A stretch of DNA of 64,000 bases from Parelaphostrongylus tenuis. Taxonomy: Eukaryota > Nematoda > Chromadorea > Rhabditida > Metastrongylidae. The first letter of the stretch is position 1; every line of letters starts with the position of its first letter. The notes under the pieces were generated by a model that was not told the DNA's origin, searched no databases, and saw only the letters and a list, made by a program, of their open reading frames with translations. A program made the translations under genes and the position numbers. The stretch lies in contig JAHQIW010000897.1 of NCBI GenBank assembly GCA_019055375.1, positions 1 to 64,000 of the forward strand, written 5' to 3'. Shown one piece after another: positions 11,291 through 22,100 of the stretch.

Positions 11291-12269
11291 GAAAATGAGT
11301 TAGATTGTGAGTTATTGAGCCATCAGAGGGCTCTGCGATCAGTCTGGTGGTTACCACAATCTTATACCATCACTGTCTAGTCCCTGTTCCCAATAAGGTC
11401 TGAAAATAGGAACACAGACTAGTGTACGAGAATAGAAGCGCTGATTTACTAGACTGCTAGACCTTTCAAGCCATTCTGTAGTCCAGATATACATTCAATC
11501 TCTCCAAGACGTTTGGTGATCTTTAAAGCCAAATGTATTTCTTTGGATTTTAGGAACACCTACGTGAGAGCTGCGTTATAGTTTAAGAGTTTTATCTCAC
11601 AATCTGCCATTATTTTTGTGCCAGTCTACTAGGCAGCATTATCCGAATACTCGAATTCATAGATGACTTATTTTTCATGTAACTATGAAGTACAAGCTCT
11701 AGAACTTCTTCTACCTTTTCATTGTTCTGCTGTTTTCATGAATGAAGGCACTTAGATTAAAGCGTGTTTCTGCTGAAGATCAAAAACTTATTGCTCCTGC
11801 CTGTGTATTTCTTATGCTGCTTGCACCCTCTTTCCTAAAATCCCGGGTCAGCCTGCTGAGATGTTTCCAGTAATGCACCGTGACATACCGCTAGTCTCTC
11901 TGGATTGTACAAAACATTTCTGTTTTGTAATAAGGAATCTTTCAAAGAGGCTTCAGTTTTCCGCATTCAATCAACTCAATCAGATTCATGCAGCCGGCTC
12001 ATTTGTTGCTCGACCAATGGTAGACTCTTCTGGGAAGATGTCACGTATTTCAGAAGTAGCGACCTAAAATATATGGCGCACGCGATTGACTGTACCACCG
12101 TTTTAAACTAGTCGAATGGATTCTCTGCGTTTGATCACACGTTGCTACTGCGATCTCCGAAACAGTCATCAAAATTGTTTAGAGGTGTTGTTTTATCGTT
12201 TTCATAGAAAGACAGAAGTTTTGACAAGCTTATATTTCTCAGAACACACTTGTATGAAAGATCTTTCAG
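11291..12269. other. Spacer of the large inverted repeat
   Basis: About 1 kb without similarity between its two halves. Overlapping 68-codon frames at 11861-12111 show no family resemblance. I see no gene. Confidence 0.5.
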
Positions 12270-13856
12270 CGCTTCACAGTTTCATTACGTTGGAAAAATA
12301 TCAGATCTAAAAAATAGAAGAAAAACTTTCTTTTTTTGCCTAGCTCAAAGCGCTTGAGGTATGTACACAAGAACTACTATGGAGCGATACGCGTTGCATT
12401 TTTGATTTTTGAAACTCATCTGTCAAGATATCTGAGAAAGCGTTCGCTGGAAAGCGAAAAGTCTGAGGAATTCAATGGCGAGAAAGTACTGGATCTAGAA
12501 TTGCACCATTCATGGCTACATTTTTACGCACAAGAATCTGATTATTGCGGCATTTTTTATCTATTGATGGTTAAGTCAGTCTTACTGCTAAATAGCCAGT
12601 ACGGCACCCACTTATAGAGATTCTCACTACTCGAGCTGGTTCCCGTTTGTCCAAACAAAACCTATGAACAAGATCGACACCAACTATCTTTTGTTGAGAC
12701 CATAAATATGATTATCCTAAATGAGTGTGAAAGAATAATAGATAAGTGAAAGTGACATGGAAAATTAAGAGCGAAGTGACGCGCAAAATACCATGAAGGA
12801 AAAATTTTTTTTAAAAAAATTCCTATTCATGAAATCATCAATTTTTTAATCATATCTACAACAATTTGTGAAATATTTGCTCCTTGCGTCAAATAGTCTT
12901 TTGGGTTCTTAAAAATATACAAACTTCTGAGAAACGGGATACAAGAGAAGCGGTCACTAAAATGCGCAAATGGCTTACACTCACATGATATGCTGATCAT
13001 ACTTCTCAGAAAATATTTCGTAGCCTTGAAACCAATTCATACCGATGGAACTGATGCGATATTAGGGGCAGCGGAGAGGCCAATTCTTTTCTCAATAGTA
13101 TTTTAGGCACTGGTAGAGTTAAACATTCCAGGCAGCCCGTTTAGGATTTTCTCAGCTTCTCATCGGCCACTGCCTCGCCCCTGAAAGTCTGAAGGGAGTG
13201 AGGTTTTCTGCTCTTCGAACTTTTTCAGATACCTTTAGGATAGACAGCACCGTAGTGACAACTTTGAGGTCGTCCTGATATTCCTTAGACGCTAGTTACA
13301 TACGTTTACACAAAAGCACTTGGGGGTTCTAGATAAATAACAGGAATGCAGATCTGATTAGGAACGGCGAGTGGCTGAAATAAATGGTTGATTTCTTATC
13401 CTAGATTCATTTTCTGATTTGTCTACCGTTCATTGTTGAGTGTGCGGACAACACACCACCGATCTTACACATATAGAAGGTTGAAAGGTCTGTGTTTTTA
13501 CTTGGTAGGCATTGAATTGATTTTTGAAGCATGTTAGCACACGATAAATAGTAAAGGACGTCTTGGGCTTAGGGAGGACGGCCTCGAAGCATTGCTTTTG
13601 AAGTGGGCATTTCAACCTTGTGGAAAATCAAAAAAGAATAGTTTGTGAAATAGCTCTCACTATTCGTGCTCAGGTCACTCTAAATCTGTCTTTCATTTGT
13701 TAAGTTTTATTGTTTTCAGACTAGATTTTGCCCGATTTTTTACCTCTGGCCACAAAGAAGCACTACGGATTTTGTCTAGTCGAGTCGGTAAAACGACACA
13801 TCTGCCATCCTTAGTTTTGTATAAGGAAGGAAAAGCATATCTATTTAAGAGGTGCT

Positions 13857-14700
13857 AGTAGTAATAGTGAGCGATCTTCCCTAGTAATTTCCTCCAAACT
13901 GTAGCTGTTCGGTTTGAGCGTAAGGATTTCGTTGTGTTAAATAAGAAATTGCCAAAGATGCGATGGTGCTTGCTAATACCCTTCACTGCTTCTGCAGCTT
14001 TTGACCATAATTGCTGCTCTTCTCTTCTTGATAACATCTGTTGTCACTTTTTTTGCGCGTTTTGCAAATGTGGATGTCAGTTGTGGACGCCTGCATCATT
14101 TATGTCTACAACGCGGAAATGCTGGATAAGTCGATTGTATTGTTCGACAACATTATTAATGACAGTTTCTTTCCAAGAGTGGGCGAATCATTGAATAAAT
14201 CTCACTTTTGATAGCTTTAGAATTTTGTTAGCTGAACCTAACAACTTTCTTTCCCTTTCGCGAAAAATCAAATTTTGCGCGAACGAGGACGTATTCTGTC
14301 TCCGTGAAGAATTACGCATCAAAAACGGCATCGGTTATACAAAACCATTGAATCGTTATGATATGGTTTATCTGCTATGATGCTTTTCCTTGGAAGGCTT
14401 CCATGCCCACCTCTGTGAATGAGCATATATAATCGCGTGTTACCATGAATGGTCTTTCGTCATTATAAACTCAAGAAGTCCTTTCACCTCACTTTTAGCA
14501 CTGTAATTAGTTGGCTTTAGTCTGATGTTTGTCACACTTTTTCTGGTGATATTGCTTACGTTATAATCTTCAACAATGACTCAAATAATATATCCTTTTG
14601 ATTGGAGAATCTCTCCAGCTGCATATAGAGGGCTTAGAGTTTCTCAGTAGCGTGATTTTGATGCGTTAATAACGTGTGATAAAACTCGTTGTAGATTCAC
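13857..14700 (-). pseudogene. RTE-type endonuclease and linker relic (right arm)
   Basis: Minus-strand counterpart of 8800-9710. A 60-codon frame at 13855-14037 reads WSKAAEAVKGISKHHRIFG, matching the left arm. It is broken by stops and indels, and the endonuclease part (to about 14700) is only recognisable through the left copy. Confidence 0.65.
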
Positions 14701-14764
14701 ACCTTTCATGCGCAAATATTCAGTTTGGATTCAAGTCATTCAAATCGGTCGATGCTCATAACCA

Positions 14765-15195
14765 AATTTGTGTTGACGGGGATAGGATGAGGGTCCGGTC
14801 CATGAAGAATCAATGGTGCACTGGTGTATAAGTCGAAATGGAAGGTTCTCTGATTAGAGAAACCACCCCTTATGTGTACCTTGGGCGCGCACTGAACATC
14901 GGAAACAATATGAAGGAGGAACTGAATAGGAGGAGCAGAGCAGTATTGGCTGCATTCGAGCCTCTCAAAGAAGCCACCGACCAATTAACTGACCAAAAAC
15001 TCCGTGCTCACGTTTTCGATTCGACGGTCCCTCCGGAGCTCTGCTATGCATCTGAGACGTGGGCTAATGCTTCGACAACATCAAGACTGCTATAAGCAAA
15101 TCACAGAGCGTTTGAACGATGTTATTGAAATTTAGTCGGCGTACACAGCATCTAGCCGGCCTACGTAGCTCAGATCTTCAGAGTCTATCTCATCT
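14765..15195 (+). pseudogene. RTE-type reverse transcriptase, C-terminal fragment (right arm)
   Basis: The frame from 14838 reads PYVYLGRALNIGNNMKEEL, then FEPLKEATDQL, LRAHVFDSTV and LCYASETWA. After one stop (near 15095) it continues with ERCLLKFSRRTQHLAGL. This is the usual RTE RT thumb/C-terminal region and is better kept than the left copy. It ends at a (TA)n tract at 15213. Confidence 0.85.
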
Positions 15196-15208
15196 TCTTA
15201 GCCCAGAG

Positions 15209-15212
<4 letters not shown>

Positions 15213-15260
<48 letters not shown>
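15213..15260. repeat. (TA)n microsatellite
   Basis: A pure TA run at the junction between the RT fragment and the inserted SINE-like element. Confidence 0.95.
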
Positions 15261-15264
<4 letters not shown>

Positions 15265-15563
15265 GATAAAGGATAGAGCTCTCGGCGTTGATCAATCCCT
15301 GAGGGATGCGCCATGCATTCGACTTTAATTTTTTACTTCGTTTTGAGGTGACTGAATGCACATCTGGCCTTTACAATGACTCGCGGTGGCCTCCCGCTGA
15401 ACCGAGTCAGTGCTGCTTATCCTCCCAGACAAGTCTGAGACCTCTCTGGTACCAATTTACCGACCCCGGAGGGATGGATGGCTTGGTAAGCCATGAGCGC
15501 GAGATCGAACCATTGACCTCGTGTGCGACGCAGGCACCTCTAACCACTGCGCCACATGCGCTC
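15265..15563 (-). repeat. tRNA-derived SINE-like repeat, family A (best copy)
   Basis: Read on the minus strand, the head is tRNA-like: an A box in 'tggcgcagtggttagagg' and a B box in 'ggttcgatctc' about 30 bases later. It is followed by a non-tRNA body with conserved blocks 'agacttgtctgg', 'gccagatgtgcattcag' and 'gcatggcgcatccctc'. Length is about 300 bp. At least a dozen relatives occur in the window. I infer a Pol III SINE from the boxes and copy number. No coding capacity. Confidence 0.8.
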
Positions 15564-15565
15564 AC

Positions 15566-15796
15566 ATATATATATATATATATAATGTGCGTGTCCCCGA
15601 GGACGACCATTTACACTATGGGCGAGCGTCTTCGTAAAAGGAGTTAACCAGCTGTACTCGCAGTTGCCGATATTTTTTAGATCAAGATATGGCACTCTCA
15701 CCAGCCGCCACGATCAAATTACATCGCCGGAATGGTCGCGAAACAAAGGGACGATTGGACTACGTGCTGGGGTCCGCACGTGAAGGCGGATTGTCC

Positions 15797-15833
<37 letters not shown>

Positions 15834-15834
15834 T
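15566..15834 (+). repeat. Outer part of right arm between two (TA)n tracts
   Basis: Flanked by TA runs at 15566-15584 and 15801-15831. The middle matches 7940-8180 in inverse orientation (both read TIYT...RKRS in one frame), so it belongs to the inverted repeat. Confidence 0.7.
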
Positions 15835-15909
15835 ACATAAGCACATGTAGTAGTGAGTTATTTCTATTTCGCCGCTTTTCGTGGTGGTATGATGTTGTAG
15901 ATGTTCAGT

Positions 15910-15994
15910 AGTGCAACAGCTTCCACTCCCGCTCCCTCATACGCTTAACACGCCTCCCGGATATAGTGAGATGTGGCTTCGAGTCCCGCCTGAC
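15910..15994 (+). repeat. tRNA-like outer end of the right arm (family B)
   Basis: It contains 'ttcagtagtgcaac', an insertion, then 'cgcctcccggatatagtg' (anticodon-arm-like, GGA) and the B box 'gcttcgagtcc'. The left-arm partner is 7711-7800 (-). Confidence 0.6.
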
Positions 15995-16053
15995 GAACAA
16001 AGTTTTGCGCATCACCCCACATTATTGGGTATATGTATATATGTATATTTATA

Positions 16054-16350
16054 GAGCTCATATGGTGTAGTGGTTAGAGGTGTTCTGCGTCATACAGGAG
16101 GTCAATGGTTCGAACTCGCGCTCATGACTCACCATGCCGTCCCCTCCAGGGTCGTTGAATTAGTACCAGACCGGTCTCAGACTTGTCTGGAAGGATAAGC
16201 GGCACTGACTTGATTCAGCAGGAGGTCACCGCGTGTCACTGTACAGGCCAGATATGTATTCAATCACCTCAAACGAAGTTAAAAATTCTAAAACGAATGC
16301 ATGGCACATCCTTCAGGGACTGGTCAACGTCGAGAGCTTTATCTTTTCTA
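16054..16350 (+). repeat. SINE-like repeat, family A
   Basis: Plus-orientation copy: A box 'tggtgtagtggttagagg', B box 'ggttcgaactc', then the usual body, ending in 'gagctttatcttttc'. Confidence 0.8.
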
Positions 16351-16463
16351 TATCTATATGTATATACATATATATATACATATACAAATGTATATATATC
16401 AACACTTTCAGTTGTCTATTTTGAGAGATCTCTCAATTCCTCTTTATCTACCCATAAAACTCA

Positions 16464-16734
16464 AAGAAGCTCGCAGCGCTGATCAATCTTCGAAAGATGT
16501 GCTATGCATTCAACCTCAGCAATTATCGTTTGAGATGACTGAATGGATATCTGACCTTCATAATGACTTATCGTGTCCTCATAATCTGAAACATAGTGCT
16601 GCTGTCCTCTTAGACAAGTCCGCTACGAAGTCGATGAGTCGGAAAGGTGGAAGGCTTGGTGAGCTCTGGACATGGAATTGAGCCAAGGACTACGTGTGTC
16701 GCAGAGCACCTATAGCTATTGCGCTATACGCGCC
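16464..16734 (-). repeat. SINE-like repeat, family A
   Basis: Minus-orientation copy facing the one at 16054-16350, separated by a short TATG-rich tract. The A box is decayed ('tagctattgcgcta' on +). The body is well kept. Confidence 0.7.
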
Positions 16735-18499
16735 CTATCGATCTATACCACTGCACATTGCCTATGCTAGTGTTATTCTCCTTCCCTACCGGCGATCAAT
16801 TCAATCGCGTTTCCCGCTTCCGAGATCTCGGTCGCCATCGATCGATCGATATGTCTCTGGCCTCTTTGCGTAAGTTGTAGCCCATATCCGCCGTAGGCCG
16901 CCATCATCCGCTCAACGGGCGGCAGTGTCTGTCTACTTTGCTCCTAGTTTCCCTACTTGAGGTCATTTCGTTCGATCAATAATCGTTGAGACTCTCATAG
17001 ATCCTCCGTTTTCTCCCTGCCCTCGTGTTTCCTCTATAGAATTCGAGGGTTGAAGTTTTTCTGATCAAAGCAACCTGAACCTCTCAGTTGTATGATACGT
17101 ATTTTCCACCCTAGTTACCGATGGCTTCGCTGCTTCTTATTCTTTGCTACAGCACTTGTTATTCATATCACTACCTTCGTTTATTACTTGAGCTCCTCGC
17201 GTTCCCACTTGCTCCGTACCCCTTTTCTAAACAGCGAATTCTCTGATCTACTAGCTTCGTGTATTCTTTCTACTCTGTTCCACCACTCATAGGCACATCA
17301 CATTGCTCTACCAGGCTATGGCATTACATCTCTCTGATTTCTAAGCATTCTTGGCGTTTGTCTATTATAAGGCGACAAATGAAGAAGCGATCTCATTAGC
17401 TGCGCAGGAACTTTCCGTAGGAGAGTTGGCAATTATTCAAAGCTCAAATCTCTGTCTAACGTGGTATATGGCCGGTTTTTGAAAAGAAAAAACGTGTTGA
17501 CCTTGCTACAGAAGGAAGACCTATGTGTTCTACCCACACAATTTTCAAGCAGGACAGAGCTCTTTCTTTATGTTATTAACAATCGTTCGATAGCGTACGA
17601 TTTAGGGATTACAACGCTCCGCTCTCTTTCTGAAAAGAGCGTTTCTCTGCAATGTAGCAAGGAAAATAAGATCGAGTTTCACAGTTTCGGCTTGTTTGTT
17701 TGAACACTAATTCACGATCAGAGGGTGTGGCGCCTACGATCGATCGATTAACGCTTCGAAGAAGTGCAATTTCTGTCATTCGATTAGGAATTTATTCCTG
17801 CTTTTAAAAGAAGAACGTATGACACTGATATTAAAAGACCTTTTTTATGTGATCATGCACTTTCCGTGCTGCAGGCGGACTAATAGTCAGTGAAATGTTC
17901 ATCTTCTTTTACACTATACAAACGTTTTAATTAACAACACCTGTTGATTTATTGTGTTAGACGGCGACAAGTGAATATTCGGCCCACATGCTTGATGAGA
18001 ACTTTTCATAAGAGGGTTAGTTATCATTTAAAGGCTCAAATCTCTGGCTAAAGCCATACGTGGTCGGTTTTGCAAAAGGCCTTTTTATAACGCTGTAAAA
18101 TCTAAAATAAACTTATGTCCTGCACTCGCCAGTCGTCTTCATTCCATTGTGTGCATAATTCTCTTGAAAGCACGAAAAGCACGTGAACGAGTAGAGAAAC
18201 CTTCATAGTATCTGAGTCAATACTTTTATTTGGACTTTCTTTCGAACCGGAGAGCGAATTCCCAGTTGGATAACAGGCTGCACCCATTTGTCTAACACTT
18301 TAGAACATGGATCGATCGCGCCGCCTCACAGCGAGCAGATTAGCCGATAAAGAAGCGATAAGCCGCATATGTAAAACTCGGTATTATTCTCCCTGCTAAC
18401 GATCTTTCTAGAAAATAAGCACAGAGTATCAGCGAGCATTACGCTATTGAACGATTACTATGTAGCAACCGTTCCACGGATTGGTCGCTACTTCTCTGA
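16735..18499. other. Non-coding stretch containing a pair of direct repeats
   Basis: No gene recognised. 17355-17490 and 17945-18085 are diverged direct repeats about 590 bases apart, sharing 'ggcgacaa(a/g)tgaa' and 'ctcaaatctct'. Runs of GATC occur near 16838, 17736 and 18310. An 80-codon frame at 17461-17703 has no resemblance. Confidence 0.5.
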
Positions 18500-19018
18500 G
18501 CAATTGAGAGCGATCGTGGACAATACCATTGCAGGAACATCGCTGCAGGACCCAGCCAATGGTCGCGCCGCCCGCTGCTGCGGAGCGGCGATCAGGACCG
18601 CCCACTTCTGCGGTCAATCTCGTCTCGTGCTGGTGTCGTTATCGGTCGCGTCTTCTTGACTTACTCCGCCGCCTTCGTCCCCTCTGGTTCTCAGCCTCTG
18701 CCCGACTCTAGACTTCTGACTCTGCCCTCGTTGTTGTGTATGTGGCCCACATAGTCCATCGACCCCGCTTATACTCTGTGAGCGGAGCTTGGAGCTACGG
18801 CGGTGGACTAAGCCTTTAGGGTTCTGTTTGGCCCGCCACCGGGTATGAGTCCAGCTCTTGCATACAGACCCACAGTTTTCTAATATATTTAATAACCCAC
18901 TGGTCCCATCCTCGGTGTACTGGTCTGCTCGGGGCGAGCATAACTGCTTCCCGAGGTCCACCGCCTAGTCCGGCCCCGCAGACATCTCATCCATCCCATC
19001 CATCTCATCCATCCCAGC
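18500..19018 (-). repeat. GC-rich block ending in CATCC tandem units, possible RTE 5' end
   Basis: The block is markedly GC-richer than its surroundings. On the minus strand it starts with GGATGGATGAGATG units and then carries a 115-codon frame (18961-18614) reading KSWTHTRWRAKQNPKG. From memory this resembles the 5' region of hookworm RTE elements upstream of the endonuclease, but I cannot verify that. No endonuclease or RT follows, so it would be a truncated fragment. Confidence 0.35.
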
Positions 19019-19151
19019 ATTATTGAAGTCATGGTTATATGTCGTTATCGCTGTCGTATTCTTGTTGTGTTATTATTGTATATATGTGTATATAGACATT
19101 TCAGGTTGTTTTGGGTTGTCTATATTAGACCTAGTATTCTACTTGCGTCAG

Positions 19152-22100
19152 CAGCAGCAGCCGTTGTGGCAAGCATTCAACACATCCAACTCAATAGCAA
19201 CGGAGGATCAGTCCCCGTTGCTATATGTGGTACAGTAGCCGACCTTTCTGAACACAGATCGCTAGATACTGATAGCCTAAAGAAAGAGTTCGTCCAGCGA
19301 GGTAAAGGCACAAATTTTTCTTTCTCCTACAGCGCTATCAAAAGAGCTTTCCTAGAAAACAAAAAAATTTTGTGTTCCTTGGGAGCTGTGCTACTGAAAA
19401 AGTACTGACAGTCCAAGAGAGGAGTTTTGTCCAAAGAAACATAAGCGAGATAAGATAAGAAAACGCATGGTTTTGTGAAACGTAATGTTATTCTGGATGC
19501 TACTGCGCCATAAAAAAAAGTCCAAAAAGACGATCGTGCGGGTTCTAGCCCGAGATTTGAGTTTTTGAATGTTCATTAACACTCCTACGAAAAATCCTTA
19601 TCTAGCGAATGTGGTCGAATATTCATTTGTCGTCGTCCAACAGCAAAGTGTCGACTAGTTCTTTTTAACAATGTTTATTTCATTTAGATATCACTGGAAT
19701 TTGTCAAGTTTATTGCTATTGAAGAGTTCGAATGTTGTACATCAAACTCTGAACATAAGGAAAATCTAATGACTCTGAAGGAACACTTGTCAACATACGT
19801 GGTCGTTGTAAGTTCGGTTTTCTAATTTATTTCGTGCGCCGATGTTGTAAACAACTTTGTTTTTATTTCAGCCTTTTTGTTTTTTCCTGTCGAAACTTGT
19901 TCGTGTGGAGTCAATATTCGATATTGAATTTATGAAGGAGATGGCAAAGACCAAAGTTGTCAAGCTGATCGTCTCTTCATCGTCAGACGGCATTTTGATA
20001 TCTGTGCTTCGTGTTAGTTTTTTCTTTTATGATCATTGAAATAAATCTTGGAGATTGATCTTGTTCATCGGGTCTTGTGCAATTTTTGCACACCTTTCAA
20101 AGCTAGGTGAGAAGATCAAGTGGAAAGAAAGGCGCCATACTTCGCCTGATGGCGACACATTCGGCCCTCCGAACCATTTTTGGATTTACGAAGCTTACTA
20201 AGAACGCTCCAAGAGTTTTTCTTGTTGATTTTTTAGCTCCTATGCTAGGACTTTTGGAGGCACTTCGATATCATTGCCATGGTGTCCTTGTGCCCTTTGT
20301 GTACCTAGTAGCATTTTGCGTAAACGCAGAAAATCCAAAAAATCAACGAGGAAAACGAACATGTCGCTATCGTACGACACATGGTAGTTTTTCTTCGTTT
20401 GATCTTCTAACTTGGCATAATAAAAAGGCATCGGCAATCCACCGAAACATTTGAATAGTCTAATAAAGCGAGCCTTCTGAGCCTCTGATGATGAAGGTGA
20501 AAGTCCTGCAAAACGTCAGGCATCGGCATGCTACTGTTACTATTTCTGTTGCTAATGTCATCAACCCTACGTCGACAAAGCAAGATAGATCCTTATGGTC
20601 CACGTGTAAAGGTTATGGGATAATTCTCTCGATGTAGACCAATACCTAAAGGGTGCGCCATGCTTCGTCTTCAATTTCAGCTTTGTTTAAGGTGATTGAA
20701 TGCATGTCGGGCCTACAGTGCCTCGCGACAGCTTCCTACTGTGTTGAATCAGTTCTGTTAATCCTTCCAGGCAAGTCTAGTACCAATTCAAATGACGGAA
20801 AGGTTGGAGAGCCACGAGTGCGGGATCTAACCATCTACCCTGTGGGGGACGATAAGCTCCTCTAACCATTGCCGGACATGCGATCCTAAAATTTCCGTAT
20901 ATTATTATTATTGCTGGGTTTTAGAGAATGTCAGTTATTGAATAATCAAAGTGTTAATTCGTCTCGAATGAACGTCGTGTGCTTGCTTTGTTTTTGTTTT
21001 TAAAAATATTTCAATTTAGGGCGGAATTTTGCATTTTCTCTCCTATTCTAATGCTGTTTAATTGAAGAAATCGCAATGCCTGTGTACCACTTGTTCATAG
21101 ACCACGTTATTTTTAGTGCTGCTCTGTGATGGATCGCTTTCGTTGGATAGCGAGGCTAATTGTCGGTGAGTACTTGGATCTCCAATGCCTCTGACAGTAA
21201 TATATTGATAGCTAAACTTTGTCTCTGCCCAGGTGAACGCTCTATTTTTGCGATGGTGTTCCTCTTTCTTCTAATTCTGAAAATATGTGATTTTTGTTTT
21301 GTCTAGAATTATTGCGCTTGAATTGGCACAAAAATTCTCTTTATTTTCATTTCACCGCTCTAGAAAGTTTTGTCATCTCATGACTATATGTCCAAGAATT
21401 TTGAGTAATATGCTAAACTTTGAACCTCACGCGAGAACTGAACTTGTGTCGCACCTTTCCGAGGACATTTGCTATCCACTACACGGCCGGCACGTGCCCC
21501 CACAAAGGGTGAGGCACGAGTCTAAATCTTGCGCGATATCCTATGTTTTGCATATCACTCAGCTTCCTGAATAAAGCCTAGTTTATCACTTCCCTCTTTC
21601 TATTATATCAAGCAATTTCGAAGCATATTTTTTCAAGGCATAAGGTTGGCTCATTTTACGATTAGCTATGGGCTAGAAATTCAAAATACGTGGTCATAAG
21701 CTTTGAAAGTCTTTTTGAACTACCCAAAATTCTTGTTACACTAAGTCATTTGAGTACTTTAGTATCATGAACTTGAGCATATCTGTATATCTTCTCAGTC
21801 ATACGAAAAGCAATTTTTTTCTACATATAGCAGGTAATGTTCCAGTGAGTTCCTGTTTGTTAAGGATTTTGTTGTCCTTATTGTTCTTTTTTCCTTTTTA
21901 TCCCTATCCATCTAATGAGATTGTTTTGTGTGCTTTGGCAAAAGAACCCTCAAATGTCATGCGTGAGTCAGGATGATTTGAAAAGGTTTTCAGCTGTTAG
22001 TGGATTTTTTCCAAAGGGTTTTTTTCGGCTTCTGCTCTCTTTCAACGAGAAATTTACTTTTCTGAGGAGATTATTCGAAGTTGTATAGAAATAAGGAGTT

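Larger units (their letters stand above)
12270..15994 (+). repeat. Right arm of the large inverted repeat
   Basis: Reverse-complement partner of 7711-11290. It is longer because a (TA)n tract and a SINE-like element (15213-15590) were inserted after the two arms existed; the left arm lacks them. The outer end is the same tRNA-like sequence as the left end. Confidence 0.85.

Noticed and set aside
15119..15647. Open frames crossing the TA tract and SINE
   Set aside because: They join unrelated repeats. No coding meaning.
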